This document shows, one piece after another, positions 1 through 8,048 of a stretch of DNA of 64,000 nt. Position 1 is the first letter of the stretch, and every line of letters begins with the position of its first letter. The position numbers and the translations under genes are program-made. The notes under the pieces were generated by a model, which saw only the letters and a program-made list of their open reading frames with translations, was not told the DNA's origin and made no database searches. This stretch comes from Streptomyces katrae (GTDB taxonomy: Bacteria; Actinomycetota; Actinomycetes; Streptomycetales; Streptomycetaceae): the NCBI RefSeq assembly GCF_002028425.1, contig NZ_CP020042.1, positions 5,245,560-5,309,559 on the forward strand, given 5' to 3'.

Positions 1-1
1 G

Positions 2-868
2 CGCGGTCCGGGACTGGCCTACGAGCCGAAGTTCGACGGGCACCGCATGGTCGTCCTCCGCACGGCCGACGACGTCGTCCTCCAGGCCCGCTCCGGCCGC
101 ACCGTGACCGCGGCCTTCCCCGACCTCGCGGCGGCCGCCCGGCGGTTGCCGGCCGGGACCGTCCTGGACGGGGAGGTGGTGGTCTGGCACGCCGGCAAGA
201 CGGACTTCGCCCTGGTCCAGCGCCGGGCCGCGGCCACCCCGGCCCGGGCCGCCGCCCTGTCGCGCACCCTCCCCGCCTCGTACGCGGCCTTCGACGTCCT
301 GGAGCTGGGCGGTCTCGACGTACGGGCGCAGCCCTACGAGCGCCGCCGCGCCCTGCTGGTCGACCTCCTGGTCCCCCTCGGCCCGCCCCTCCAGCCGGTG
401 CCGATGACGACCGACCCGGAACTGGCCGAGACCTGGTACGAGACCCTGCCCGCGAGCGGCATCGAGGGGCTCGTCGTCAAACGCCTGGGCCAGCCGTACC
501 CGTCCGGCCGCCGCGCCTGGCGCAAGCTGCGCCACACCAATGTCCGGGACGCGGCGGTGATCGGCTACACCGGCACGGTGCGCCGCCCGCTCGCCCTGGT
601 CCTGCTCCTCCCCGGGGAGGACGAGGAGACCCCCCTGGTGTCGAGCCCCCTCCCGCCCGCCCTCCGCACGGACCTCACGGCGGCCCTGCGCACGTCGCCG
701 CCACCGCCCCCCAAGCTGCCGACGGTCACGGCGATCGGCCTGGGCGAAACCCCCTACACCCCCCTGGACCCACCCCTCACGGCGGAGGTCCGCCACGCCT
801 CGACCCGCCACCCCCCGCCGGAAGTACTCCGCCTCCGGACGGACCTGACGGACCTGACAGACCTCTGA
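2..868 (+). CDS. ATP-dependent DNA ligase (5' end missing)
   Basis: C-terminal 288 residues of an ATP-dependent DNA ligase, the enzyme that seals nicks using a ligase-AMP intermediate. The reading frame is open from base 2, so the N-terminus lies outside the window. The adenylation motif I KFDGHR sits at residues 10-15 of what remains, with the lysine as the expected AMP acceptor; DGEVV (motif III-like), EGLVVK (motif IV) and WRKLRH (motif V-like) follow in the family order. The C-terminal part is the expected OB-fold. The size fits the short LigC/LigD-ligase class used in actinobacterial repair, but no polymerase or nuclease domain can be seen here. The protein ends in a repetitive TDLTDLTDL tail from short DNA repeats. 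Confidence 0.9.
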   Translation, partial: RGPGLAYEPKFDGHRMVVLRTADDVVLQARSGRTVTAAFPDLAAAARRLPAGTVLDGEVVVWHAGKTDFALVQRRAAATPARAAALSRTLPASYAAFDVLELGGLDVRAQPYERRRALLVDLLVPLGPPLQPVPMTTDPELAETWYETLPASGIEGLVVKRLGQPYPSGRRAWRKLRHTNVRDAAVIGYTGTVRRPLALVLLLPGEDEETPLVSSPLPPALRTDLTAALRTSPPPPPKLPTVTAIGLGETPYTPLDPPLTAEVRHASTRHPPPEVLRLRTDLTDLTDL

Positions 869-894
869 CCCGCGCCGGTGGCGCGGGTCAGAGG
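862..894. terminator. Perfect 15-bp hairpin overlapping ligase stop codon
   Basis: cctctgacccgcgcc at 862-876 and its exact reverse complement at 880-894 are separated by 3 nt. It includes the ligase stop codon and is likely its transcription terminator. There is no U-tract, as is common in Streptomyces. Confidence 0.75.
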
Positions 895-910
895 GGGGAG
901 GCCCCTGCGG

Positions 911-948
911 ACTCCGAATGACGGCGACAACTCCGAATGACGGCGACA
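911..948. repeat. 19-bp perfect tandem duplication
   Basis: The 19-mer actccgaatgacggcgaca occurs twice head to tail (911-929 and 930-948) in the gap between the ligase and the DUF6479 gene. It looks like a recent slippage duplication with no coding role. Confidence 0.85.
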
Positions 949-975
949 GACGGACGGCGCCTCTACGCGTGCCGC

Positions 976-1371
976 CTACGCGTGCGCCCCGCGTCCCGCG
1001 TCGGGCGGTGCGCCGGGCTGCGGGTGCGGTCCGGGGCCGGTCACGGGCTTGTAGCCGGACTCCCGTTCGGCCCGTACCTCTTCGGGGTGTGCGGACGTGG
1101 TGGACCCGAAGTTCCCGTACCCCTGCATCTCGTGCGGCCTCAGTCCGCCCTCGGGGATCTCCACGTGGTCCCTCTCCTCCCGGACCTCGTGCACCGCACC
1201 GCCCTCGGGCAGGTGCGGCTGGCTCTCGGGAGTGGGCGGCGGCGGCTCCTTGGCCCGCACGCGCTGCCCCAGCTTGAACCCGCCGAGCAGGAACCCGGCG
1301 ATGATCACTCCGACGATGAAGAACCACGCGCTGCGGGAGAGGGTCGCGTCCACGCTCAGGATCATGTCCAT
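976..1371 (-). CDS. DUF6479-type small membrane protein
   Basis: 131-residue protein with one N-terminal membrane helix (about residues 14-34, AWFFIVGVIIAGFLLGG) followed by a hydrophilic, proline- and glutamate-rich tail. This architecture and the tail composition match the DUF6479 family of Streptomyces, for which no function is established. The start at 1371 lies next to an unusually A+T-rich stretch (about 1370-1410) that probably holds its promoter; GGGAAAA upstream is only a weak ribosome-binding site. It is transcribed towards the ligase terminator and has no obvious operon partner. The family assignment is from recall of sequence pattern; the topology is seen directly. Confidence 0.7.
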   Translation of the reverse strand: MDMILSVDATLSRSAWFFIVGVIIAGFLLGGFKLGQRVRAKEPPPPTPESQPHLPEGGAVHEVREERDHVEIPEGGLRPHEMQGYGNFGSTTSAHPEEVRAERESGYKPVTGPGPHPQPGAPPDAGRGAHA

Positions 1372-1442
1372 GAATGTTATTTTCCCGTTTTCACACCTTT
1401 TTCACGCGCCCCGCGCGAAGAATCATGAACAGCGCCCGGCCC

Positions 1443-2423
1443 TCACCGCAGCGGCCCGTCGGAATCCCGCAGCCCCCGGGCGTCCCTTCCCCCGAGCACC
1501 CCCAGGATCTCCGCGCAGATCGCCAGCGCTGTCTCGGCCGGGGTCTTCGCCCCCAGGTCCAGCCCGATCGGGCCGTGCACCCGCGCGAGCTCGGCCTCGC
1601 TCACCCCGGCCGCGACCAGCCCCTCCCGGCGCCGCGCGGTGGTCCGCCGCGAGCCCAGCGCACCGACGTACGGGATCCCCAGCGCCAGCGCGGTCCGCAG
1701 ACTCGGCACGTCGAAATCGGGCTCGTGGCTGAGCAGCACCAGACAAGCGGCGTCCCGGTGCTGAACCAGCACCTTCTCCGCCTCACCGGCACTCTCCACC
1801 ATCACCGACTCCCACCCCAGCAGCGCGGCCTGCGCCCCGATCACCTCGGCCAGCTCCCCGCTGCCGCCGATCACCAGGTACGGAGCCGACGGGTACGCCT
1901 CCACGAGCACCAGCCCGGACCCCCCGTACAGCGCATCCCGCCCGGGCCGGCGCGTCCCGAGCAGTTCCCCGGCCCGCCGCGCGGCGTCGTCGGCCGGCAC
2001 GCCCCCGGCCCGCACGACCTCGCTCACCGCGGCGTCCGCCCCCTCGCTCAGCCGGGTCACGAGCGCCACCCCGGCCCCCGACCCGAGCAGCTCCCACCAC
2101 TCGGCGGGGATCGAGGCCAGGGGCTGCAACAGCACCTCGGCCTGCCCGCCACAGGTCAGCTTCGCCTCGGTGGCCTCCCCGGCCCCGACCGACACCTCGC
2201 ACACCCGCGCACCGCCCCCGGCCCCCACGGCCCCGGCCTCGGCCACGAGCTCGGCGTCGAACACCCCGCGGTACAGCGCCCCGACACACTCACCCCGAGC
2301 GTCCACGAGCACGGCCCCGGCAGGATCCCGCGGGCCGAACCCCTGCTCGGTCACCGGCCGCGCCAGGAACGCCACCCGCCCCTCGGCCGCCCACTGCCGC
2401 GCCGTCTCCGCCAGCTCACGCAT
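1443..2423 (-). CDS. XdhC/CoxI family protein (molybdoenzyme maturation type)
   Basis: 326-residue protein of the XdhC/CoxI family, which inserts or sulfurates the molybdenum cofactor of xanthine dehydrogenase-like enzymes. An N-terminal XdhC_CoxI domain (about residues 1-75) is followed by a Rossmann-like XdhC_C domain with YLVIGGSGELAEVIG near residue 185 and the typical GALGSRRTTARR near residue 250. I chose the ATG at 2423 (MRELAETARQW), where the conserved domain begins; an in-frame ATG at 2450 is possible and neither has a strong Shine-Dalgarno. No molybdoenzyme subunits lie nearby in the window, so the client is unknown. Confidence 0.85.
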   Translation of the reverse strand: MRELAETARQWAAEGRVAFLARPVTEQGFGPRDPAGAVLVDARGECVGALYRGVFDAELVAEAGAVGAGGGARVCEVSVGAGEATEAKLTCGGQAEVLLQPLASIPAEWWELLGSGAGVALVTRLSEGADAAVSEVVRAGGVPADDAARRAGELLGTRRPGRDALYGGSGLVLVEAYPSAPYLVIGGSGELAEVIGAQAALLGWESVMVESAGEAEKVLVQHRDAACLVLLSHEPDFDVPSLRTALALGIPYVGALGSRRTTARRREGLVAAGVSEAELARVHGPIGLDLGAKTPAETALAICAEILGVLGGRDARGLRDSDGPLR

Positions 2424-2753
2424 CTCGTCGCCCCATCCTCTATGCGCCATCACGCCGCAAAGTGCCAGGTCAACGGCACAAAGCGGCCTCAAATCCACCC
2501 TACGCACCCCCCGTCCCCCCACCACCCCCGAACACACAGACCCTGCCCCACCCCCTCGTACGGTCCACCGGAACGAACCGCGCCGCGACAGCGCTCCGGC
2601 CCCCACCCGCCCCTCCCGGCCGACCCCACCGTGCCGCACGTGACGACGGTCGCCCCCCGAGCCGATCCGCACCCCACCCGCACCCGCCGACCCCACCCGT
2701 CCTGGCCGGTTCGCGCCCTTTGCACGGCCCGCCGGACTGTCGACCCTCACGGT
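2424..2753. other. Intergenic region between divergent genes, C-rich
   Basis: 330 nt between the divergently transcribed XdhC gene and the DUF6083 gene. The plus strand is markedly C-rich and low in complexity around 2495-2700. Both promoters should lie here, but I cannot identify a convincing -35/-10 pair, RNA gene or coding frame. Confidence 0.5.
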
Positions 2754-3113
2754 ATGGGGGACTACCAGGACGAACCGCCCCGGCTGCGAGCCGGGCAGCC
2801 GCACTGCCCGCACTGCGGCCTGCCGGTGGACCGGGTCGCGACGGACGAGCACGACTGGGTGCTGCTGGAGCCTGGCATGACGCCCCTGGCCCACACCGTC
2901 CCGGCGCAGCACCGCTGGATAGAGCGGTCCGACAACCGCGTGGCCGTCTACGGCGTCTGCCCACCGGACCCGACCCAGCGCTGCCGCATCGAACACCGCC
3001 TGGCCTGCGCGGCCCAGCCCCTCCCGGACCTCTGGCCCTGGCTCACGGCCCTCCGCACCGAGAACGACCGCCGCGCACAGCGCACGGCACAGGACTGGCC
3101 CCACGCCGGCTGA
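2754..3113 (+). CDS. DUF6083-like Cys-containing protein
   Basis: 119-residue soluble protein. A CPHC motif (PHCPHCGLPVDRV, residues 18-30) and later cysteines (VCPPDP, RCRIEH, LACAAQ) look like a metal-binding ribbon. The middle segment, where a PAQHRWIERSDNRVAVYG stretch precedes the second Cys cluster, resembles Streptomyces DUF6083 proteins, of unknown function. The ATG at 2754 follows no strong ribosome-binding site. It ends 4 nt before a bidirectional terminator. Confidence 0.6.
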   Translation: MGDYQDEPPRLRAGQPHCPHCGLPVDRVATDEHDWVLLEPGMTPLAHTVPAQHRWIERSDNRVAVYGVCPPDPTQRCRIEHRLACAAQPLPDLWPWLTALRTENDRRAQRTAQDWPHAG

Positions 3114-3116
3114 CGA

Positions 3117-3149
3117 AAACGGCCCGCCGGACGATCCAGCGGGCCGTTT
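3117..3149. terminator. Bidirectional hairpin between convergent genes
   Basis: aaacggcccgc (3117-3127) and its exact complement gcgggccgttt (3139-3149) enclose an 11-nt loop. A-tract on one side and T-tract on the other make it a bidirectional terminator for the convergent genes at 2754-3113 and 3157-3486. Confidence 0.8.
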
Positions 3150-3156
3150 ACGGAGC

Positions 3157-3486
3157 TCAGGCCTGGACTCCCGGGCCCGCCGGCGTTCCCTCGGGTTCCG
3201 GGTGCGGCAGGGGGGAGCCGTCAGCCGGCGGGTTGCAGGGCGCGACGAAGCATTCCAACGGGTGGGAGGGGACGTGCGGCGGCTTCCCGCCCTTCCCGTG
3301 CCCGTCGCCGTCCGGAGGGTTGCAGGGCGCGGTGTAGCACTCCCACTGCTGCCCGGCGGCGCTCAGCTGCGGCGTCCCGTGGACGGCGGCGAACGCGGCG
3401 ACGTTCAGCAGGGCACTCCCCGCGGCGACGACGGTCGAGGCCGCGAAGACGAAGAGACGACGGGACCAGAAGGGCTGCTGAGCCAT
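3157..3486 (-). CDS. Small exported protein with two CX4C repeats
   Basis: 109-residue protein not assigned to any family I know. Residues 1-35 form a signal peptide or N-terminal anchor (RRLFVFAASTVVAAGSALLNVAAFA). The exported part holds two near-identical units, WECYTAPCNPPDGDG and LECFVAPCNPPADGS, each with a CX4C pair followed by NPP, about 29 residues apart, then a proline/glycine-rich tail. The only four cysteines are those of the repeats, so two small disulfide loops are likely. The ATG at 3486 is preceded by a very strong GGAGGAGGA ribosome-binding site. The repeat is visible at DNA level too (ggttgcagggcgcg twice), suggesting internal duplication. Function unknown. Confidence 0.7.
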   Translation of the reverse strand: MAQQPFWSRRLFVFAASTVVAAGSALLNVAAFAAVHGTPQLSAAGQQWECYTAPCNPPDGDGHGKGGKPPHVPSHPLECFVAPCNPPADGSPLPHPEPEGTPAGPGVQA

Positions 3487-3716
3487 GGGAATCCTCCTCC
3501 ACTGGACAAGAAGGGGGAGAGGAGGAGCCCCGAGCTCTCCTCCACCCCGCACCTCCAGTAGGCCTGGGCGCCGACAGCGGGTCACGACCCGGATTCACGT
3601 GTCTTGACCCGTGACCACGACAGGGGTATGTGGACGCAGGGACCGCCGGTCAGGGCCCGGCAGCCGGCCCGAACGCGGATGCGACCGGTCCCCCATGTGG
3701 GGAGCGGCGGCGACGC

Positions 3717-3722
3717 TAGCCT
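3717..3722 (+). promoter_or_regulatory. -10 element TAGCCT for leaderless start at 3729
   Basis: TAGCCT fits the actinobacterial TANNNT -10 consensus and ends 6 nt before the GTG at 3729, so transcription would begin at or next to the start codon. Confidence 0.5.
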
Positions 3723-3728
3723 GACGGG

Positions 3729-6206
3729 GTGAACGCCCGTGACGCCCTCGCGCAATGGCTCGGCTCCCTCGACACCGAGCGGCTCACCGCCCTGCTGGAG
3801 GAGCGGGGCCTGCCGCTCGCCGCAGGGTTCCGGCGCATCACCACCCTCGCCGAGCTCGCCGGCCACCTGCTCGGCGACGAGTCGGTCGGCTGGGGCCTGA
3901 TGGCGGGTACGGCCGGGGAACTGGGGCTCCTGGCGGCCGTCGCCGCCCTGGCCCTGGAGCGGCACGGTCCGGCCGGGGGAGACGCTGAAGACGGGCCGCG
4001 CTACCCCTGGCAGCAGAGCGTGCCGGTGGTACCGGTCGACCCGGCGCGGCGATGGGTGGCGGAGGAGGACGTGCTCTCCTGGTTCGAGCCGGGGCCGGAG
4101 CGCCTGCGGGCCGAGAGGACGCTGGCGCGGCTGCGGGAGCGCGCTCTGCTCCTTCCCGCCCCCAAGGGCCGACTGGTCCTGCCGCCCCTGCTGCACGTCC
4201 GTGCCGCAGGGTTCGACGGCTACGGGCGGACCGCGGCCCGGCTGCTGACCACCGCCTACAACGCCCCCGAGGTCAAGCGGATCGCCGCCGTGCTCGCCGG
4301 GGACGGACAGGGCGCGGCGCGGACCCGCGACACGGCCCAGGAGCTGATCGCGACCGTACTCGCCGACCCCGCCCGGGTCCGGGACCTGGTCGCCACGGCT
4401 CCCGCGCGCGCCCGGGAGCTGCTGGACCACCTGGTGCCAGGGCCCCCGCTGCTGCGTACCCACTGCTTCGTCAGCCGGTACGGGGAACACGACGTCCCCG
4501 GTGCCAAGTTCGTCTTCCGGCAGGGCGGCAGCGGAGACGAGGGCACGGACTGGCTGGCCGCGCGCGGGATGCTGGTCCCCGTCGGCGTCGACCTGGTGGA
4601 ACTCCCGTACGAGGTCGCCCGCGCGCTGCGCGACGAGCAGGCCCCGCCCAGCCCCTGCCTGGAAGCGGACCCGTTCACCGCCACGGCCCCGCTGCCGCCC
4701 GGTTGGGCGGACGAGGGGACCGCGGCTGCGGCGGCCGCCGCCTGGCGCGCCGAGCAGGTCCTGCGCGCACTGGCCGCGCAGCCCGTCACGATCCGGAAGA
4801 CGGGCGGGATCGCCGTACGGGACACCCGGCGGCTGGCGAAGACGGCCGGTGCGGACGAGGCGGACACCCGGCTGTGGCTCGACCTCGCCGTGACCGCCGG
4901 ACTCGCCGCGCGCCGGGACGAGGAACCGCCACCCGCCGCCCCCGCCCGTCGGCGGAACGCCGCGCCGCCCAGGCCCCCCGCCCGCCTGCTGCCCAGCGAC
5001 CGTTACGACGCCTGGGCCGCCGCCCCGGCCGCGGGCAAGCTCCTGCCGCTGCTGGCGGCCTGGGCCGTGCTCCCCGGGATCCTCAGCCACTGGCCGGACC
5101 CGGGCGAGGTCCCGGTCGCCCTCGTCAGTCCGCAGGACCAGGAGGCGGTGGACCTGCGGACCGGGGTGCTCCGGGCCCTCGCGACCCTCCCGGCCGGGCA
5201 CGGTCTGAGGGGGGACGCCCTCGGCTACGCCGAACTCCTGGACCGGGCCGCCTGGTTCCGCCCCATGCTGCGTGCCCACCTGGCCGTGGACGACAGCGGG
5301 GCGCCGGCGGACCTGGACGGATTCCTCGACCGCATGGAGGCCACCCTGAAGGAGGCGGCCCTGCTCGGTGTCGTCGCGCACGGAGCCCTCACGCCCGTAG
5401 GACGCGCGCTCTGCCGACTGCTGGAGGCCGGCGGCGCCCACCACTACCCGGCCGTGCCCGGCGCGGGCGCCGACCCGTCCGCCACCGGTACCGACGGCCT
5501 GGGCCAGGACCTGTCCACCCGTCCCGCCCTGGCGGCAGCGGTCACCGCCCTGCGCGAGGCACTCCACTCCGCCCTGCCCGCGCCCAGCACCACCGCCCGC
5601 TTCCAGAGCGACCTGACGGCCACCGTCACCGGAGCCCCCGCACCGGCCCTGGCCGAACTGCTCTCCGCGGTCGGTGACATCGAGTCCGAGGGGCACGCGG
5701 TGGTCTGGCGCATCACCGCCGCCTCCGTACGCCGCGCCCTGGACGCGGGCTGGAGCGCCGACGACCTCCTCGACCTCCTCACCGCCGCGAGCGAAACCCC
5801 ACTACCGCAGGTCCTCACCTACACGGTCAAGGACGCTGCCCGCACCCACGGCCGGCTCAAGGTGGTCCGCTCGGCCTGCTGCATCCGCTCGGACGACCCG
5901 GGCCTGATCGCCGAGGTCGCCCAGGCCCGCGGCCTGGCCCGACTCCGCCTGCGCCGGATCGCCCCCACCGTGCTGATCTCCACCGCACCCCCCGAGGAGA
6001 CCCTGGCGGCCCTGCGCACCGCCGGCTACGCGCCCACCCAGGAAGCCGAAACCGGCACCACCGTCCTCGACCGAGCCCCCGCCGAACGCGCCCCGAGCAC
6101 CCTCCCCACCCTGGACGACCCCCACCCCGCGTACGGGCACCCGACCGACGGCATTCCGGCGAGCGCCCGCACCTTGGCGGCCGCGCTCATGGGACAAGGG
6201 CGGTAA
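3729..6206 (+). CDS. Helicase-associated (XPB/Ssl2-like) domain protein
   Basis: 825-residue protein whose C-terminal third (about residues 680-775, from QVLTYTVKDAARTHG through LRRIAPTVLISTAPPEETLAALRTAGY) resembles the Helicase_C_3 / XPB-Ssl2 N-terminal-type domain found beside XPB-like helicases in actinobacteria. No Walker A, DEAH or other helicase motor motif is present, so it is not itself a helicase. The rest is Ala/Leu-rich helical sequence resembling repeated winged-helix segments. In Streptomyces such genes usually sit close to an XPB-type helicase; none is in this window. The GTG at 3729 is supported by a -10 element 6 nt upstream. A strong hairpin follows the stop. Confidence 0.75.
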   Translation: MNARDALAQWLGSLDTERLTALLEERGLPLAAGFRRITTLAELAGHLLGDESVGWGLMAGTAGELGLLAAVAALALERHGPAGGDAEDGPRYPWQQSVPVVPVDPARRWVAEEDVLSWFEPGPERLRAERTLARLRERALLLPAPKGRLVLPPLLHVRAAGFDGYGRTAARLLTTAYNAPEVKRIAAVLAGDGQGAARTRDTAQELIATVLADPARVRDLVATAPARARELLDHLVPGPPLLRTHCFVSRYGEHDVPGAKFVFRQGGSGDEGTDWLAARGMLVPVGVDLVELPYEVARALRDEQAPPSPCLEADPFTATAPLPPGWADEGTAAAAAAAWRAEQVLRALAAQPVTIRKTGGIAVRDTRRLAKTAGADEADTRLWLDLAVTAGLAARRDEEPPPAAPARRRNAAPPRPPARLLPSDRYDAWAAAPAAGKLLPLLAAWAVLPGILSHWPDPGEVPVALVSPQDQEAVDLRTGVLRALATLPAGHGLRGDALGYAELLDRAAWFRPMLRAHLAVDDSGAPADLDGFLDRMEATLKEAALLGVVAHGALTPVGRALCRLLEAGGAHHYPAVPGAGADPSATGTDGLGQDLSTRPALAAAVTALREALHSALPAPSTTARFQSDLTATVTGAPAPALAELLSAVGDIESEGHAVVWRITAASVRRALDAGWSADDLLDLLTAASETPLPQVLTYTVKDAARTHGRLKVVRSACCIRSDDPGLIAEVAQARGLARLRLRRIAPTVLISTAPPEETLAALRTAGYAPTQEAETGTTVLDRAPAERAPSTLPTLDDPHPAYGHPTDGIPASARTLAAALMGQGR

Positions 6207-6229
6207 CCGCGGGGGTGGTTACTGCCACG

Positions 6230-6254
6230 GGGCCGCCGCGGATCGCGGCGGCCC
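6230..6254 (+). terminator. Hairpin after helicase-domain gene
   Basis: gggccgccgcg (6230-6240) and cgcggcggccc (6244-6254) are exact complements with a 3-nt loop, 24 nt after the stop codon. Confidence 0.75.
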
Positions 6255-6278
6255 GCCCGTCATGGCGCCGAACGCAAG

Positions 6279-6319
6279 AAGACCCTCCGAACAGTTGCGA
6301 GCACTGTTGGGAGGGTCTT
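6279..6319 (-). terminator. Hairpin downstream of tRNA-Arg
   Basis: aagaccctcc at 6279-6288 pairs with ggagggtctt ending at 6319/6320, with an inner aacagt/actgtt stem. It begins 17 nt beyond the 3' end of the minus-strand tRNA and probably terminates it. Confidence 0.65.
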
Positions 6320-6336
6320 CGGCACTTCATGCGAAG

Positions 6337-6408
6337 TGCCCCCGGCAGGATTCGAACCTGCGCACACGGCTCCGGAGGCCGTTGCTCTATCCCCTGAGCT
6401 ACGGGGGC
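6337..6408 (-). tRNA. tRNA-Arg (anticodon CCG)
   Basis: 72-nt cloverleaf on the minus strand. The acceptor stem GCCCCCG pairs with CGGGGGC plus discriminator A; the D-arm is GCTCAGGGGATAGAGC, and the anticodon stem ACGGC/GCCGT holds the loop CTCCGGA, so the anticodon is CCG and it reads the Arg codon CGG. The T-loop GTTCGAATC is canonical. CCA is not encoded. CGG is a common codon at this G+C content. Confidence 0.97.
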
Positions 6409-6551
6409 GTGTCGTTCGCGTTGCGGCGACGGGTTGAACCCTACCAGCTTCCGCGGGGTGATCAGGAACCGATTTGGGCGGGAGGAAGGAGGTCGGTCGC
6501 CCGGAGGGGGTGGAAGTGGCAAAAACCCGGACGCGGGGGCTTAGGGCGACC

Positions 6552-6557
6552 TACCCT
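6552..6557 (+). promoter_or_regulatory. -10 element TACCCT for leaderless start at 6564
   Basis: TACCCT matches TANNNT and ends 6 nt before the GTG at 6564, consistent with a leaderless transcript of the response regulator. Confidence 0.5.
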
Positions 6558-6563
6558 CAAGTT

Positions 6564-6983
6564 GTGCCAGGCGCCTCGGGCCGGGTGCTTGTTGTCGACG
6601 ACAACAAGGTCATCCGGCAGCTGATCAAGGTCAATCTCGAGCTGGAGGGCTTCGAGGTCGTGACCGCGAACGATGGTGCCGAGTGCCTGGACGTCGTCCA
6701 CCGGGTGTGTCCCGACGCCATCACCCTTGATGTGGTCATGCCGCGGCTGGACGGGTTCGGGGCCGCCGCGCGGCTGCGGGCCGATCCGCGGACGCGGCAC
6801 GTGCCGCTCGCCATCGTCAGTGCCTGTACCCAGCACGAGGTCGAGGCCGCCATCGCCGCCGGCGTGGACGCCTTCCTCGCCAAGCCCTTCGAGCCCGCCG
6901 AGCTGGTGAAGGTCGTGCGGCGGCTCGTCGAGCGGAAGGACCGGCGGGAGCGGAAGGGCGCCCCGGCCGGCAGAGGGGTGTGA
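6564..6983 (+). CDS. Orphan single-domain response regulator (CheY-like)
   Basis: 139-residue stand-alone receiver domain. The acidic pair D12-D13 (VLVVDDNK), phospho-acceptor D56 (ITLDVVMP), switch residue S86 (AIVSACT) and K107 (FLAKPFEP) are all in place, so it should be phosphorylatable. There is no output domain; the last 20 residues are a charged tail (ERKDRRERKG). No histidine kinase lies next to it, so its partner is unknown. I prefer the GTG at 6564, where the receiver domain begins and a -10 element lies 6 nt upstream; an in-frame ATG at 6474 would add 30 unconserved residues. Confidence 0.85.
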   Translation: MPGASGRVLVVDDNKVIRQLIKVNLELEGFEVVTANDGAECLDVVHRVCPDAITLDVVMPRLDGFGAAARLRADPRTRHVPLAIVSACTQHEVEAAIAAGVDAFLAKPFEPAELVKVVRRLVERKDRRERKGAPAGRGV

Positions 6984-7086
6984 GGAGAGGGGCGTAAGGA
7001 GGGGTGTGGGGAGGGCCCGGGCAGGGTGGTGGGGGCGGGCTATTCCACATGGCGAAACCCGATGCATGGGGGACGGGCTTCTCCCC

Positions 7087-7092
7087 TAGGCT
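7087..7092 (+). promoter_or_regulatory. -10 element TAGGCT for leaderless start at 7100
   Basis: TAGGCT fits TANNNT and is followed by 7 nt and then the GTG at 7100. Confidence 0.5.
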
Positions 7093-7099
7093 GGGTTCC

Positions 7100-8029
7100 G
7101 TGATCCCCGCCGACCTCTCTCGTGCCGTCGTACACGCCGTACGCCGTGCCGTCGAGGCCGGGGAACTGGACGGGCCCGCGCCCGGGCGGGTGGTCGTCGA
7201 GCGGACCCGGCCCGGAGGGGTGGGGGAGTACGCCAGTCCCGTCGCGCTGAAGATGGGGAGGGGGGCCGAAGGGGCCCTCGTGCTCGCCGGAGCGCTCGCC
7301 CAGGAGCCCGGCATCGCGACCGTCGACGTCACCGGCCCCGGATTCCTGAACTTCACCCTCGCCCCCCTGTCCGCCACCGAGCTGGTGCGGGACGTGCGCG
7401 AGCGGCCCGAGCGCTACGGGTGCGCCCCGGCGCGGAGCGAGGCCGTCGGCGGATCCCGGGAGCAGGTCGTGCGTGCCGCCGTCGCGCGGATCCGGGAAGG
7501 GCAGGGGTTCCCCCCGGAGGAGGGCGGGGCGCGCGTCGCACCCGTGGCCCGGCGGGACGGGGACGTGCTCGCGCGGTACGGGGCCGGGGCCGCGGTCTGG
7601 GCCATGGTCGTCGTGCCGGGCCGGGAGACGCCCGCCTTCGGCGACGGACTGCTCGTGCAGGGGGAGGAGAACGAGGTCTTCCGCGTCCGGTACGCGCACG
7701 CCCGGGCGCGGGCGCTGACGCGCAACGCCGCGGACCTCGGGTTCCGCGCCGAGCCCGGCGACGTCGACGCGCCCGCCCTGCTGCGTGCCCTCGCCGACCA
7801 CCCCCTCGCCCTCGAGGCCGCCGCGCACCATCGGGCGCCCGAGCGGCTGGCGCGGCACCTCGTCGCCGTCGCCGACGCGCTCCTCGACTTCCAGCACCAG
7901 GTCCTGCCCCTCGGGGACGAGAAACCCTCGGCCGCCCACCGTGCCCGGCTGGCTCTTGCCGAAGCCGCCGGGGCGGTGCTGGCCGGCGGCCTCGCCCTCC
8001 TCGGCATAGACGCCCCAGATTCTTTGTGA
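7100..8029 (+). CDS. ArgRS-like protein with DALR domain but no catalytic domain
   Basis: 309-residue protein resembling the two ends of arginyl-tRNA synthetase joined together. Residues 40-90 match the ArgRS N-terminal add-on domain ([22 protein letters not shown], compare the usual GDYATNVAL and GFINF). The C-terminal 120 residues match the DALR anticodon-binding domain ([19 protein letters not shown] at about 190). The class I catalytic core with HIGH and KMSKS signatures is absent, so it cannot charge tRNA alone. The stop lies 19 nt before lysA, pointing to an operon. In actinobacteria this gene commonly precedes lysA; its function is not established. A tRNA-binding or regulatory role is inference. 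The GTG at 7100 is supported by a -10 element 7 nt upstream. Confidence 0.8.
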   Translation: MIPADLSRAVVHAVRRAVEAGELDGPAPGRVVVERTRPGGVGEYASPVALKMGRGAEGALVLAGALAQEPGIATVDVTGPGFLNFTLAPLSATELVRDVRERPERYGCAPARSEAVGGSREQVVRAAVARIREGQGFPPEEGGARVAPVARRDGDVLARYGAGAAVWAMVVVPGRETPAFGDGLLVQGEENEVFRVRYAHARARALTRNAADLGFRAEPGDVDAPALLRALADHPLALEAAAHHRAPERLARHLVAVADALLDFQHQVLPLGDEKPSAAHRARLALAEAAGAVLAGGLALLGIDAPDSL

Positions 8030-8048
8030 CTTCCGAAGAGAGATTCCG

